A stretch of DNA of 64,000 nucleotides, taken from assembly GCA_029261795.1 (NCBI GenBank), contig JAJDAP010000072.1, positions 28,145 to 92,144 on the forward strand, written 5' to 3'. The notes beneath the pieces are model-generated. The model was not told where the DNA came from. It did no database searches and worked only from the letters and a program-made list of their open reading frames with translations. Numbering within the stretch: the first letter of the stretch is position 1; each line of letters opens with the position of its first letter. The position numbers were made by a program, and so were the translations under genes. This document shows, piece after piece, positions 52,403 through 60,727 of this stretch. This DNA is from Deltaproteobacteria bacterium. Its GTDB lineage: Bacteria > Myxococcota_A > UBA9160 > UBA6930.

Positions 52403-53806
52403 TCAGGCGCCCTCTTCGCCGCCGGAAGGATCGGACGCGGCACGGGCTTCCGTCACCCGCGCCACGATCTCACCGCGCTGCAGGTGGATTCGCACGTCCT
52501 CGCCGGGAGCAACCTCGTTGGCGCTTCGCAGCACAGCACCGGTGGGCCCTCTCGCGATCGCGTAGCCGCGGGCCAGCACCGCAAGCGGCGAGAGTGCGTC
52601 GAGCCGGGCTGCGGCCTCGGCCAGGCGGGCGCCTGGGTCATCGGTGCTGGCGCTGCCGGCCCGCCGCAGCCGCTCGGCGAGCCGCAGCTGCTCGGCGCGA
52701 AGCGGTGCCACCCAGCGACTGGCACTCCGCAGCCAACGGGCGCCGGCGCGTTCGAGCGGCGCGCGGCGAGACGGAACCGCGTCCGCCAACTGGCGTCCGA
52801 GCGTTCGATGGGCCGCGATCCATCGCTCGCGATCGGCGGCCAGCCGTGCAGCCGGCGCTCGGGAGCGCAACTCCGCCAGGGTCGTCCCGAGACGCGAGCG
52901 GGCCTCGGCCAGTTGGCCGGCAAGGGCGCGGTGGAGCCGATCCTGTGCCTGGATGATCTGGTCGCGGGCCGCCTCCCCATCGGGCAGCACGAGCATCGCG
53001 GCCGCTGAAGGCGTCGGAGCCCGAGCGTCGGCAGCGAAGTCGGCGATCGTGAAATCGACCTCGTGGCCGACACCGCTCACGACCGGGACCGGACAGGCCC
53101 GGATCGCCCGCGCCACGCGTTCGCTGTTGAAGGCCCAGAGATCTTCGAGCGAGCCACCGCCCCGCACGACCAGCACCACATCGATGTCAGGCTCTTCCTG
53201 GACCCGTGCCAGGGCCTCGGCGATCTCGCGCTCGGCGGTATCGCCCTGTACCCGGGTCGGCGAGATCAACAGCGGCACGCCGGGCCAGCGGCTTCCGGTC
53301 ACGTGGATGACGTCGTGGATCGCCGCCCCGGCGGGTGAAGTCACGATGCCGATGCGGCGCGGAAACTTCGGCAACGCCCGCTTCCGTGCAGGATCGAACA
53401 ACCCTTCGGCTTCCAGCCGCTCGCGCAGTTGCTCGAAGGCGAGTTGCAGCGCCCCCTGCCCGACCGGTTCGAGGTTTCGCACGATGATCTGCAGGTCGCC
53501 GCGCTGCGGATAGACCGTGACCTCGGCGTCGGCCACCACCTCGAGCCCATCCTCGGGATCGAACGGAATCCGCGCCGCGGTGCCCCGAAACATCGCCGCC
53601 TTGATCTGGGCAGCGCTGTCCTTCAGCGTGAAATAACAATGGCCCGAGCGCGCGCGGAACAGGTCGGCGATCTCGCCTACCACCTGGACGCGACCGAGTT
53701 CCTCTTCGAGCAACTCGCGAACCCCACCCACCAGCTCGCTGACCGTCAGCGGTCGGCGCGGTTCCTCGGGACGGGGGCGAGCCCGCTCTGCGAAGAGATC
53801 TTCCAC
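52403..53806 (-). CDS. xseA: Exodeoxyribonuclease VII large subunit
   Basis: A 467-residue nuclease that degrades single-stranded DNA from both ends. An N-terminal OB-fold (LTVSELVGGVRELLEEELGRVQVVGEIADL, HCYFTLKDSAAQIKAAMFRG) precedes the catalytic domain with IGIVTSPAGAAIHDVIHV, VLVVRGGGSLEDLWAFNSERVARAI and VVSGVGHEVDFTIADFAADARAPTPSAAA. The C-terminal coiled coil and the SPLAVLARGYAI motif are present. It lies 4 bases after the ctpA stop. Confidence 0.97.
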   Translation of the reverse strand: MEDLFAERARPRPEEPRRPLTVSELVGGVRELLEEELGRVQVVGEIADLFRARSGHCYFTLKDSAAQIKAAMFRGTAARIPFDPEDGLEVVADAEVTVYPQRGDLQIIVRNLEPVGQGALQLAFEQLRERLEAEGLFDPARKRALPKFPRRIGIVTSPAGAAIHDVIHVTGSRWPGVPLLISPTRVQGDTAEREIAEALARVQEEPDIDVVLVVRGGGSLEDLWAFNSERVARAIRACPVPVVSGVGHEVDFTIADFAADARAPTPSAAAMLVLPDGEAARDQIIQAQDRLHRALAGQLAEARSRLGTTLAELRSRAPAARLAADRERWIAAHRTLGRQLADAVPSRRAPLERAGARWLRSASRWVAPLRAEQLRLAERLRRAGSASTDDPGARLAEAAARLDALSPLAVLARGYAIARGPTGAVLRSANEVAPGEDVRIHLQRGEIVARVTEARAASDPSGGEEGA

Positions 53807-53810
53807 CGCG

Positions 53811-55262
53811 TCAGGGCGTGGCGACCGGCGCAGCAGCGTCCGTCGTTTCCGTGGCCTTGGCTTCGAGGGTGGGCGCGACCTCGTCCTTGGCCTCGCGGAG
53901 CCGTTCGATTCGTTCGAAGTAGGTCCAGCTCTTCAGCACCTCGAGGGCGCGTTCGAGCTGCGGGTCCGTGGTGTCGGCCAACAGCGCGGAACGACGCGCC
54001 TCGCTGTCGCCCTCGAAGGCGGCAGCATCCTGGGTGATGTGACCGCGGAGGTCTTGCTCGCGCATCGCCGCAACCGTGGGCGGCAGCTCCCCTTCCGGGG
54101 TTGGCGCGCCGGCCAACAGGACGCGTTCGCCGACCAGGATGTCGGGCTCGATCCCGACTTCCTGGATCGAACGTCCGGAGGGCGTGTAGTACAGGGCCGT
54201 CGTCAGGCGCAGACCGCCACCGGAAGCGAGGGGATAGAGCGTCTGCACCGAGCCCTTGCCGAAGGTCTGGGCGCCGAGAATGAGCGCGCGATGATGATCC
54301 TGCAGCGCACCGGCCACGATCTCCGAGGCGCTGGCGCTGCCCGCGTTCACCAACACGACCATCGGGTAGCTGCCCTCCGTGTCCGGACGCGCGTGGAACT
54401 CCTGCACCTGGCTGGCGACCCGACCGCGGGTGGAGACCAGGATGCCCTCTTCGAGGAACAGGTCTGCCACACCGATCGACTGGTCGAGCAGACCCCCGGG
54501 GTTGTTGCGCAGGTCGAGGACCAGGCCCTTGAACTCGCCGGCCTCCTCGAGCGCACGATGGATGCGGCGGAGATCCTGGGTGGTGCGCTCCTGGAACTGT
54601 CGGATGGCCAGGTAGCCGTAGCCGGGCTCGAGCATGCGCCCGGTGACCGATGCCACCTTCACCTTGTCACGGCGGATCTGGAACGGCGAAGGGCGCTCGA
54701 ACCCTTCGCGCCAGACATGGATCGTGATCATGGTTCCCTGGGTGCCGCGCATCAGACTCACCGCTTCGTGAAGTTCCATGCCCTTGGTGCTACGGCAGGG
54801 CTCGGTCCAGTCGTCGGGCAGCTCCGTCGGGCAGATGTCGACGATCTCGTCCCGGGCCCGGATTCCGGCGGCTGCGGCCGGCGTGCCGTCGATCGGCGCG
54901 ATCACCTCGATGAAACCCTCGCGGGTCTTCGAGATCTCGATCCCCAACCCCACGAATTCACCGCGTGTGTCGATCTGCATCTCCCGGAAGGCATCGGCGT
55001 TCATGTAGCCGGAATGGGGATCCAGTTTGTCCAGCATCCCCTCGACGGCACCCTCGATCAGCATCTCCGTATCGACTTCGTCGACGTAGTCCGAACGCAG
55101 CAGCGCCAGCACGTCACTGAAGAAGCCCAGATCTTCGTAGCGATTCGCAGCATTGCTGGGCGCGCCCGAGACAAGACCGAACAGCAGAGCAGCACTCAGG
55201 GTGCCGCCGAAGAAGCCGATCAGAAAACGCGAAGGCGCCGAAGCGCGCGGTCGGTCGGACAT
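53811..55262 (-). CDS. ctpA: C-terminal processing protease (S41)
   Basis: A 483-residue periplasmic serine protease. A membrane/signal segment (FLIGFFGGTLSAALLFGLVSG) is followed by a PDZ domain (GLGIEISKTREGFIEVIAPIDGTPAAAAGIRARDEIV) and the catalytic core: LVLDLRNNPGGLLDQSI, VLVNAGSASASEIVAGAL (Ser) and GAQTFGKGSVQTLYPL (Lys). ATG at 55262 has AAGGAGGG upstream. The position downstream of envC-ftsX-ftsE is common and fits a role in envelope remodelling. The C terminus is a helical extension. Confidence 0.96.
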   Translation of the reverse strand: MSDRPRASAPSRFLIGFFGGTLSAALLFGLVSGAPSNAANRYEDLGFFSDVLALLRSDYVDEVDTEMLIEGAVEGMLDKLDPHSGYMNADAFREMQIDTRGEFVGLGIEISKTREGFIEVIAPIDGTPAAAAGIRARDEIVDICPTELPDDWTEPCRSTKGMELHEAVSLMRGTQGTMITIHVWREGFERPSPFQIRRDKVKVASVTGRMLEPGYGYLAIRQFQERTTQDLRRIHRALEEAGEFKGLVLDLRNNPGGLLDQSIGVADLFLEEGILVSTRGRVASQVQEFHARPDTEGSYPMVVLVNAGSASASEIVAGALQDHHRALILGAQTFGKGSVQTLYPLASGGGLRLTTALYYTPSGRSIQEVGIEPDILVGERVLLAGAPTPEGELPPTVAAMREQDLRGHITQDAAAFEGDSEARRSALLADTTDPQLERALEVLKSWTYFERIERLREAKDEVAPTLEAKATETTDAAAPVATP

Positions 55263-55388
55263 GAGCCCTCCTTGGGCGTGGTGCGAAGGCGGCCACCTGT
55301 TCCAGTTCTCGATTCGGCCGTCAGGCGGCGCTTCTGAATCACCACGCCGCAACAACGCGTACGATTCTAACGATTCACCCGTTCCCGC

Positions 55389-56528
55389 CTACCAGAGCCG
55401 CCCGAGCCAGTCCGCGGGATCCTGAGCCGTGGCCCCCTGGCGAATCTCGAAGTAGAGGCGTGGGCCGGTGAGCGAACCGGTCTCGCCGGCCGAGCCGATC
55501 ACGTCACCGGCGCGGACGCGGGCCCCGACGTCGACCGAGGAGCTCTCCAGATGGCCGGAGACCGTGAACCAACCTTCACCGTGATCGACGATCACCATGC
55601 GCCCATAGCCCGAGAACCAGCCTGCAAAACGCACGAATCCGTCCGCCACGACGTAGACCTCCTCGCCCGGGATCACCTCGAAATCCATGCCCTTCTGGAA
55701 GGTCTCGGTGCGATATTCGGCATCCACGACGCGTCCGAAGCGGCGCAGCACCTTGCCGGGAACCGGCGGTTCGAGCTCACCGCGGCGCGAGCTGAAGAGA
55801 ACCGCGTCGGGCGCGATCTTCGAGACCCTCGCCAACTCGGCGAGCTTCTGTTCCAACGCGAGGGCGGCGGCCTCGAGTTCGTTCAGTAGCGCCCGCTCGC
55901 GGGCTCGATCGCGCCGGACGTCCTCCAACAGGGATTCCTTGGCACGCCGTTCCCCGGCGAGTTCCCGTTGGCGCTGGGCGAGCTTCTGCTTCGCGGCCGC
56001 GCTCTGCGCGACCGCCTCGTCCAGCCGCTCTCCCGCCAGGACGAGCTCGGCCTGCTCGGCGGCGTGGCGTTCGAGGAGCCGTTGATCCTGATCGAGCAGC
56101 AACTGGATCGCCTGGATCCGACCGAGCCGATCCCGCAGCGTGCCCGGCGAGAAGACCAGCCGCACCGGACCGGCGCCGCCAGCCTTGTAGAGCGCGACCG
56201 ATCGGCGGGCCAACGCCGCCCGGGTTCCGGCCGCGCGCAGTTCGAGTGCTTTCCGTTCTGCTTCGAGGCGAGCCCGCTCGCGATCGGCCTCGCGAGCCAC
56301 GCGCTGGGCGCTCGCGACCTCGTTGCGCAAGGCCCGCGCCGCCTGCTCCACTGCCTCGACGGCGGCGAACAAGCCGTCTTCCTGGTCCTGATAGGCGGCC
56401 ACACGCTCTCGCCGCTCGGCAATGGCAATGCGCAGGGCTTCGAGTTCGGCCGTTTCATCGGCGCCGCTCGGCGACGCCAGGAGTGTCGCCACCAACGGGG
56501 CGAGCAGGGCCAGCAGCGCCGGCCTCAT
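55389..56528 (-). CDS. envC: EnvC-type murein hydrolase activator (degenerate LytM)
   Basis: A 379-residue exported protein. A signal peptide (to SPSGADE) is followed by a long coiled coil (about 25-235) and a C-terminal LytM/M23 fold from about residue 255. The zinc ligands are missing: where the family has HxGxD the sequence reads FQKGMDFEV, and the HxH near the end reads PRLYFEIR. That is the non-catalytic EnvC pattern, which activates amidases under FtsEX control. The ftsX start overlaps this gene by 4 bases (ATGA), and ftsE and ftsX are immediately upstream. Confidence 0.93.
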   Translation of the reverse strand: MRPALLALLAPLVATLLASPSGADETAELEALRIAIAERRERVAAYQDQEDGLFAAVEAVEQAARALRNEVASAQRVAREADRERARLEAERKALELRAAGTRAALARRSVALYKAGGAGPVRLVFSPGTLRDRLGRIQAIQLLLDQDQRLLERHAAEQAELVLAGERLDEAVAQSAAAKQKLAQRQRELAGERRAKESLLEDVRRDRARERALLNELEAAALALEQKLAELARVSKIAPDAVLFSSRRGELEPPVPGKVLRRFGRVVDAEYRTETFQKGMDFEVIPGEEVYVVADGFVRFAGWFSGYGRMVIVDHGEGWFTVSGHLESSSVDVGARVRAGDVIGSAGETGSLTGPRLYFEIRQGATAQDPADWLGRLW

Positions 56529-57430
56529 GCGCGATCCCCGTCCTGGATCAAGGCCAGCGCGGAGCCGAGAACCCCGAGTAGTGCACCGGCCGTCACCAAC
56601 CAGAGGGATTCATCGAGCCCCAGAAAGGCCGGCTCGGCATAGCCGAGCAGGAGTTCGAGGCCGCCGCGCAGCGAGGGCAGCAAGATCCAATAGAAGCCGT
56701 ACAGCAGCAGCACACCCACGCCACCACCGACGATCCCCTGGGCGCCACCTTCGAGCAGGAATGGGGCCGCCATGAAGCTGCGGCTACCGCCCACGAGCCG
56801 CACGATCTCGATCTCTTCACGTCGCGCGTAGATCGATAGGCGGATGGTGTTGGCCACGATCAGCAGGGTCGCGAGCCCCAGCACGCCACCGATCGCGAAG
56901 GCCACACCACGGATCAGGGCCACGGCCTGCTGATAGCCCTCGATCCACTCGTGGCCGTAGCCGAGTTCGGCGATCCCGGGCAGACCTTCGAGGGCCTCCC
57001 CCAACACGCGGAGCCCGGCCTGATTGCGTTGCTCGGGCACCAGCGCGATTTCCAGCGAGGCCGGCAACGGGTTCTCTTCGAGCCCGTCGAGAAGCGCCGC
57101 ACGCTCGCCCTGGGCGTCGCGGAAGCGCTCGAGCGCTTGCTCCTTCGTCACGAGTTCGACGCTCTCGACCCCGGGCGCAGTCTCGACCCGGGCGACGAGT
57201 TCCTGCTGCGAGGGGGCGTCGAGTTCTTCGGACAAGTACGCCGACACGCGGATCTCCGAGCCGAAGCGGTCGAGCAAGCGATCCATGTTCGAGACCAGCA
57301 GCATGAAGGCGCCCACGAGCAGCAGACACAGCCCGATCGTGCCAGCCGCCACGAGGCTTGTGACGGGGCTGCCGGTCACCCCGTGAAGGGCGGTCCGCAA
57401 GGCGGTACGAACCTGGGCGACACTGCTCAA
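56525..57430 (-). CDS. ftsX: Cell division protein FtsX
   Basis: A 301-residue membrane protein with the FtsX layout: one helix near the N terminus (TSLVAAGTIGLCLLLVGAFMLLV), a periplasmic loop (about 45-165, SAYLSEELDAPSQQELVARVETAPGVESVELVTKEQALERFRD) that contacts EnvC, and three C-terminal helices (ALIRGVAFAIGGVLGLATLLIVANTIRLSI, GIVGGGVGVLLLYGFYWILL, LVTAGALLGVLGSALALIQ). It overlaps ftsE and envC by 4 bases each. Confidence 0.95.
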   Translation of the reverse strand: MSSVAQVRTALRTALHGVTGSPVTSLVAAGTIGLCLLLVGAFMLLVSNMDRLLDRFGSEIRVSAYLSEELDAPSQQELVARVETAPGVESVELVTKEQALERFRDAQGERAALLDGLEENPLPASLEIALVPEQRNQAGLRVLGEALEGLPGIAELGYGHEWIEGYQQAVALIRGVAFAIGGVLGLATLLIVANTIRLSIYARREEIEIVRLVGGSRSFMAAPFLLEGGAQGIVGGGVGVLLLYGFYWILLPSLRGGLELLLGYAEPAFLGLDESLWLVTAGALLGVLGSALALIQDGDRA

Positions 57431-58146
57431 GAGAGCGGCCCGCGTACCGGCGCGTCGTGCACCACTTCCCCCGCTTCGAGCCGAACCACGCGGCGGCCGT
57501 AGCGTTCGATCAGCGCGTGATCATGGGTCGCCACGAACACGGCCGTGCCCCGCGCGGCCGCGTCGGCGATCAGGTCCATGATCTCGAGGGTGAGATCGGG
57601 GTCGAGGTTTCCGGTGGGCTCGTCTGCAAGCAGGATCTCCGGGTCGTTGATCAACGCCCGCGCGATCGCGAGCCGTTGCTGCTCGCCGCCCGAGAGCGAG
57701 AGCGGATGGTGATGGCGTCGATGGTGAAGCCCGACGCGTTTCAACATCGCGAAGACCCGGGCACGCTTCTCGCGCTCGGCGACGCCAACCACGTCGAGCG
57801 CGATCCCCACGTTCTCTTCCACTGTGCGCCGCGGCAGCAGCTTGAAGTCCTGGAACACGACGCCGATGCGCCGACGTAGCGGCGCGATCCCGGCCGGCCC
57901 CACGCGTCCGACGTTGCGGCCCAACACCAGGATCTGCCCCTCGCTCGGCTGCTCTCCGGCAAAGATCAAGCGCATCAAGGTCGACTTGCCCGCACCCGAC
58001 GGGCCCGTCAGGAAGACGAACTCGCCCTTCTCGAGCTCCAGCGAAACGTCGCGCAGCGCCCAGCTTCCGGCGAGATAGGACTTCGAAACGTGGAACAAAC
58101 GAACCAGCGCACCGGCTGAAACCACGGGCCCCTCGCCGCGGGACAT
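57427..58146 (-). CDS. ftsE: Cell division ATP-binding protein FtsE
   Basis: A 239-residue ABC ATPase. It has LFHVSKSYLAGSWALRDVSLELEKGEFVFLTGPSGAGKSTLMRLI (Walker A), VVFQDFKLLPRRTVEENV (FtsE-typical), LSLSGGEQQRLAIARALI and ILLADEPTGNLDPDLTLEIMDL. An extension of about 13 residues precedes the usual start. ATG at 58146 shares TGATG with the preceding unknown gene. With FtsX and EnvC it regulates cell-wall splitting at the septum. Confidence 0.96.
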   Translation of the reverse strand: MSRGEGPVVSAGALVRLFHVSKSYLAGSWALRDVSLELEKGEFVFLTGPSGAGKSTLMRLIFAGEQPSEGQILVLGRNVGRVGPAGIAPLRRRIGVVFQDFKLLPRRTVEENVGIALDVVGVAEREKRARVFAMLKRVGLHHRRHHHPLSLSGGEQQRLAIARALINDPEILLADEPTGNLDPDLTLEIMDLIADAAARGTAVFVATHDHALIERYGRRVVRLEAGEVVHDAPVRGPLS

Positions 58147-58634
58147 CACTTCCCGGGGCTGCGCCTGCGCTTGGATCGGGCGTTGTCGACGAGGTAGTTC
58201 AGGATCACCTCGTCCAGCGGCTTCTCCGAAACGATGCCCTCGCCGAAGCGCGAGCCACCGGTGGCGTCGTCGGCCTCCGGCAGAGGAGTGCCAACGACCA
58301 CCGGGTCGGTCTCGACGGACCGCGCATCGGTTCTGCTGTCGGCGTTGGCGTCGAGGGAACCCGCTCCCAGACGCTCCTCGATCGTCTCGTCGAAATCGCC
58401 CGCCCGGAGTCGCTTCAGGACCATCTTGTGCTGGCCCTCCATCAACTCCTTCACGCGCAGCTCGCACTCCACATCATCCACGTGGTCGGAATAGCTCGAC
58501 TTCTCCGAGAACATGATGTTCCCGCCGTGGAACAGGTGCGTGATGATATGGGGATGGTCGCGGCCGCTGTCTTCACTCTGCACGTGAAACAGCACCCCCC
58601 GATGGCGGATGTTCGTATTGAATCCCGAGAGCAT
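58146..58634 (-). CDS. Conserved hypothetical protein coupled to ftsE
   Basis: A 162-residue soluble protein without a signal. The N-terminal half is compact (FNTNIRHRGVLFHVQSEDSGRDHPHIITHLFHGGNIMFSEKSSYSDHVDDVECELRVKELMEGQHKMVLKRLRAGDF) and looks like a conserved deltaproteobacterial family I have seen beside ftsE without a function. The C-terminal half is acidic and ends in EVILNYLVDNARSKRR. Its stop shares TGATG with ftsE, so it is translated with the FtsEX system and may regulate it (inference). Confidence 0.72.
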   Translation of the reverse strand: MLSGFNTNIRHRGVLFHVQSEDSGRDHPHIITHLFHGGNIMFSEKSSYSDHVDDVECELRVKELMEGQHKMVLKRLRAGDFDETIEERLGAGSLDANADSRTDARSVETDPVVVGTPLPEADDATGGSRFGEGIVSEKPLDEVILNYLVDNARSKRRRSPGK

Positions 58635-58760
58635 GTCTCGGCTTCACCCCCATGTCCCAACACCACGAAACCGCTGCGAGTGTGACGCACCGATCGGGCC
58701 GATTACAAGCCAAGCCAGCCGACCCGCCCTTATTTTGGGGCAGTCAGCGGGCTCGAGACG

Positions 58761-59873
58761 CTATCGGCCCTCCTGAGCCTGCTCTGTAGAGCTAGCGAAC
58801 CTTCCCTTCAGGCGGAGGAACGGCGTCTCCCAGAAGCGGAAGCTCAGCTCGGCCAGCAGGATGGCCAGGCCCGCCGCCACGACGAAGATGAGCAGACCCT
58901 CGGTAACGCCCAGCAAACCCATGAACCGCTTGGTCAGCTCGATGGCATGGATGTGCAGCAGGTAGATGCCGTAGCTGACGGTCCCGATCCGAACGAACGG
59001 CCGAAAGCGCAGGAGCGGCATCAGCAGGTGATCTTCCCGATAGACGGCGCTGCCGACCAGGCCGGCCATCAACAACTGCACCGAGAGCCGCCCCCAGCCG
59101 GCGATATTGGTCTCGCTGACGAGTGCAGCCAGCGCGACCAGGGCGAGCGCCCAACCGACGGGCGCGAATCGGGAAGCGAAAAGCGGCGCGCAGCGCTCGA
59201 AGCTGCGGCGCTCTTGGAAGAGGTGCGCCAGGCACACGCCCAGCAGGATCGGGGTGAAGGTGCATTGGACGATGCCGAGGCCCTCGAAAGCTCCGGCACC
59301 GCCCAGCCAACCCTCGATCCACGCTCGCGGCAGCTTGAAGTTGAAGAGCTGATTGATGCCGATGGCGACGGCCAGGATCGGCACGATGAAGCGCCGCAGG
59401 TTGCGCTCGATGAGGGGCCAGGCCAGGTAGAACTGCTCTTCCGCCGCCAGCGACCACACGATGCCGAATCCGACCGGGAAGAAGTTGCCCAGGTAGCAGA
59501 GGTAGATCGGCAGATCAGCGAGAAACTCACTCCCAAAAGATGAGTCTGCACCAAGGGTTACATAGTAAAGTGAAAGAAATAAGATGAGCCCGTAATAGAG
59601 CGGGAAGATGCGCAGGGTGCGGCGCATGTAGAACTTCGGGAGCGAGATGTCGCCGTTGCGTTCCCGCTCGCGCAGCATCAGCGTGACGATCAGGAAACCC
59701 GAGATCACGAAGAACAGGTCGACTCCCAGGAAGCCCAGGTTCGAAGCGGTCCACCACGACAACCGCACCGGCGAGTGGTGCCACACCACCACGAGAATGC
59801 TCAGGCAGCGCAGCCCGTCCAGGGCGCCGAACGCTCGGGTTCGCTGATAGGAATCGAATGCGTCGGCGCTCAT
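58761..59873 (-). CDS. Acyltransferase 3 family membrane protein
   Basis: A 370-residue O-acyltransferase, the family that acetylates or acylates sugars of LPS, peptidoglycan and exopolysaccharide. The first helix has LRCLSILVVVWHHSPVRLSW (conserved His), followed by LGVDLFFVISGFLIVTLMLRE and about eight more helices (FGIVWSLAAEEQFYLAWPLI, SYGIYLLHIHAIELTKRFMG). Codons around 59525-59590 are noticeably more AT-rich than the neighbours. No partner gene is adjacent on the same strand, and the substrate is unknown. Confidence 0.9.
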   Translation of the reverse strand: MSADAFDSYQRTRAFGALDGLRCLSILVVVWHHSPVRLSWWTASNLGFLGVDLFFVISGFLIVTLMLRERERNGDISLPKFYMRRTLRIFPLYYGLILFLSLYYVTLGADSSFGSEFLADLPIYLCYLGNFFPVGFGIVWSLAAEEQFYLAWPLIERNLRRFIVPILAVAIGINQLFNFKLPRAWIEGWLGGAGAFEGLGIVQCTFTPILLGVCLAHLFQERRSFERCAPLFASRFAPVGWALALVALAALVSETNIAGWGRLSVQLLMAGLVGSAVYREDHLLMPLLRFRPFVRIGTVSYGIYLLHIHAIELTKRFMGLLGVTEGLLIFVVAAGLAILLAELSFRFWETPFLRLKGRFASSTEQAQEGR

Positions 59874-60000
59874 GACCTGGCTTGGAGAGTGACGAAGACG
59901 CGTCCGATGCGCGCCTGCTCGGATTCCTCCTCATCGGTCGCTGCCTGCGGCGACTGCAGTCCGAAGCGAACGCCGACCGGACCGGCTCGGGAGCCGCGTT

Positions 60001-60031
60001 GGCCCCAGCGCGCGGGTGGCGCGCTGGGGCC
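60001..60031. repeat. GC-rich hairpin downstream of the PEP-CTERM gene
   Basis: GGCCCCAGCGCGC, loop GGGTG, GCGCGCTGGGGCC: 13 perfect base pairs. It lies 64 bases after the stop of the PEP-CTERM gene (minus strand) with no T-run. It is most likely a transcript-end structure, unless it is a mobile palindrome. Confidence 0.55.
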
Positions 60032-60094
60032 GGGTTCCGGGCGCGGCGGCAGGGTCGGGGGGCCGACCTGCGCGCGCCCGCAGCCGTATTCCGA

Positions 60095-60727
60095 TCAGCA
60101 GGCTGGTCGCGCGTGTCGCCTTCGGCGCAAGGCCGGCACTCCGAGGGCGATGCCGAGCAGCAGAGCCAGCTCGGGCTCGGGCACGAAGCTGGCGGTCGCC
60201 GGCGTCGGTGCGCCGGCCAACCAATCCGTGGCGTTGTCGTTGGTATCGCGGTCGGCGAAGTGGCGTGCGACCGAGTTCCCGGCGGTTGGATCGGAGGTCG
60301 CCGCGCCCTCGCCAGCGAAGAAGCTCCCGGCCGGGAAGCTTCCGTAACCGACGGCGTCGAGAACCGAAGCGCCGCTGCGCAGGACCACGGAATCCGGCCC
60401 GTTCTGGAAATCGAAGTCGGCGAGCTGATCGAAGCCGACCACCAGGGAGGCGCCAGCGGCATCGTGATCGGCGAGCACGAACAAGCCGCTGGCACCGATC
60501 GTTCCGGTGAGCGCGATGCTCACGGTCACCGAGCCGTCGGCGCCATTCACCCCTTCGATGGAATGACCGCTGAGGTCCGTCCCCGCGGCACCCGAGATCT
60601 CGACGAAGACCTTGCCGTCATCGCTGCCGACGGCGTCGTAGAAGACCTCCGAAAGCAGCGGCGTCGCGCCGGCCGTCGATGGAAGAAAGAGGAACGCGGC
60701 CGCCAGGCCACGCACGATGCGATTCAT
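60095..60727 (-). CDS. PEP-CTERM sorted protein with lamin-tail-like domain
   Basis: A 210-residue exported protein. The signal peptide (FLFLPSTAGATP) leads to a beta-sandwich close to the lamin-tail domain: LLSEVFYDAVGSDDGKVFVEISGAAGTDLSGHSIEGVNG, SVTVSIALTGTIGASGLFVLADHDAAG, VVLRSGASVLDAVGYGSF. The C terminus is the exosortase sorting signal: the VPEP motif, then ELALLLGIALGVPALRRRRHARP. It would be cut by an exosortase and anchored or released in an exopolysaccharide setting. The start overlaps the propeller gene (ATGA). Confidence 0.88.
   Translation of the reverse strand: MNRIVRGLAAAFLFLPSTAGATPLLSEVFYDAVGSDDGKVFVEISGAAGTDLSGHSIEGVNGADGSVTVSIALTGTIGASGLFVLADHDAAGASLVVGFDQLADFDFQNGPDSVVLRSGASVLDAVGYGSFPAGSFFAGEGAATSDPTAGNSVARHFADRDTNDNATDWLAGAPTPATASFVPEPELALLLGIALGVPALRRRRHARPAC

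Noticed and set aside
60001..60031. Hairpin as a rho-independent terminator
   Set aside because: No T-run on either strand after the stem, so I list it as a repeat instead.
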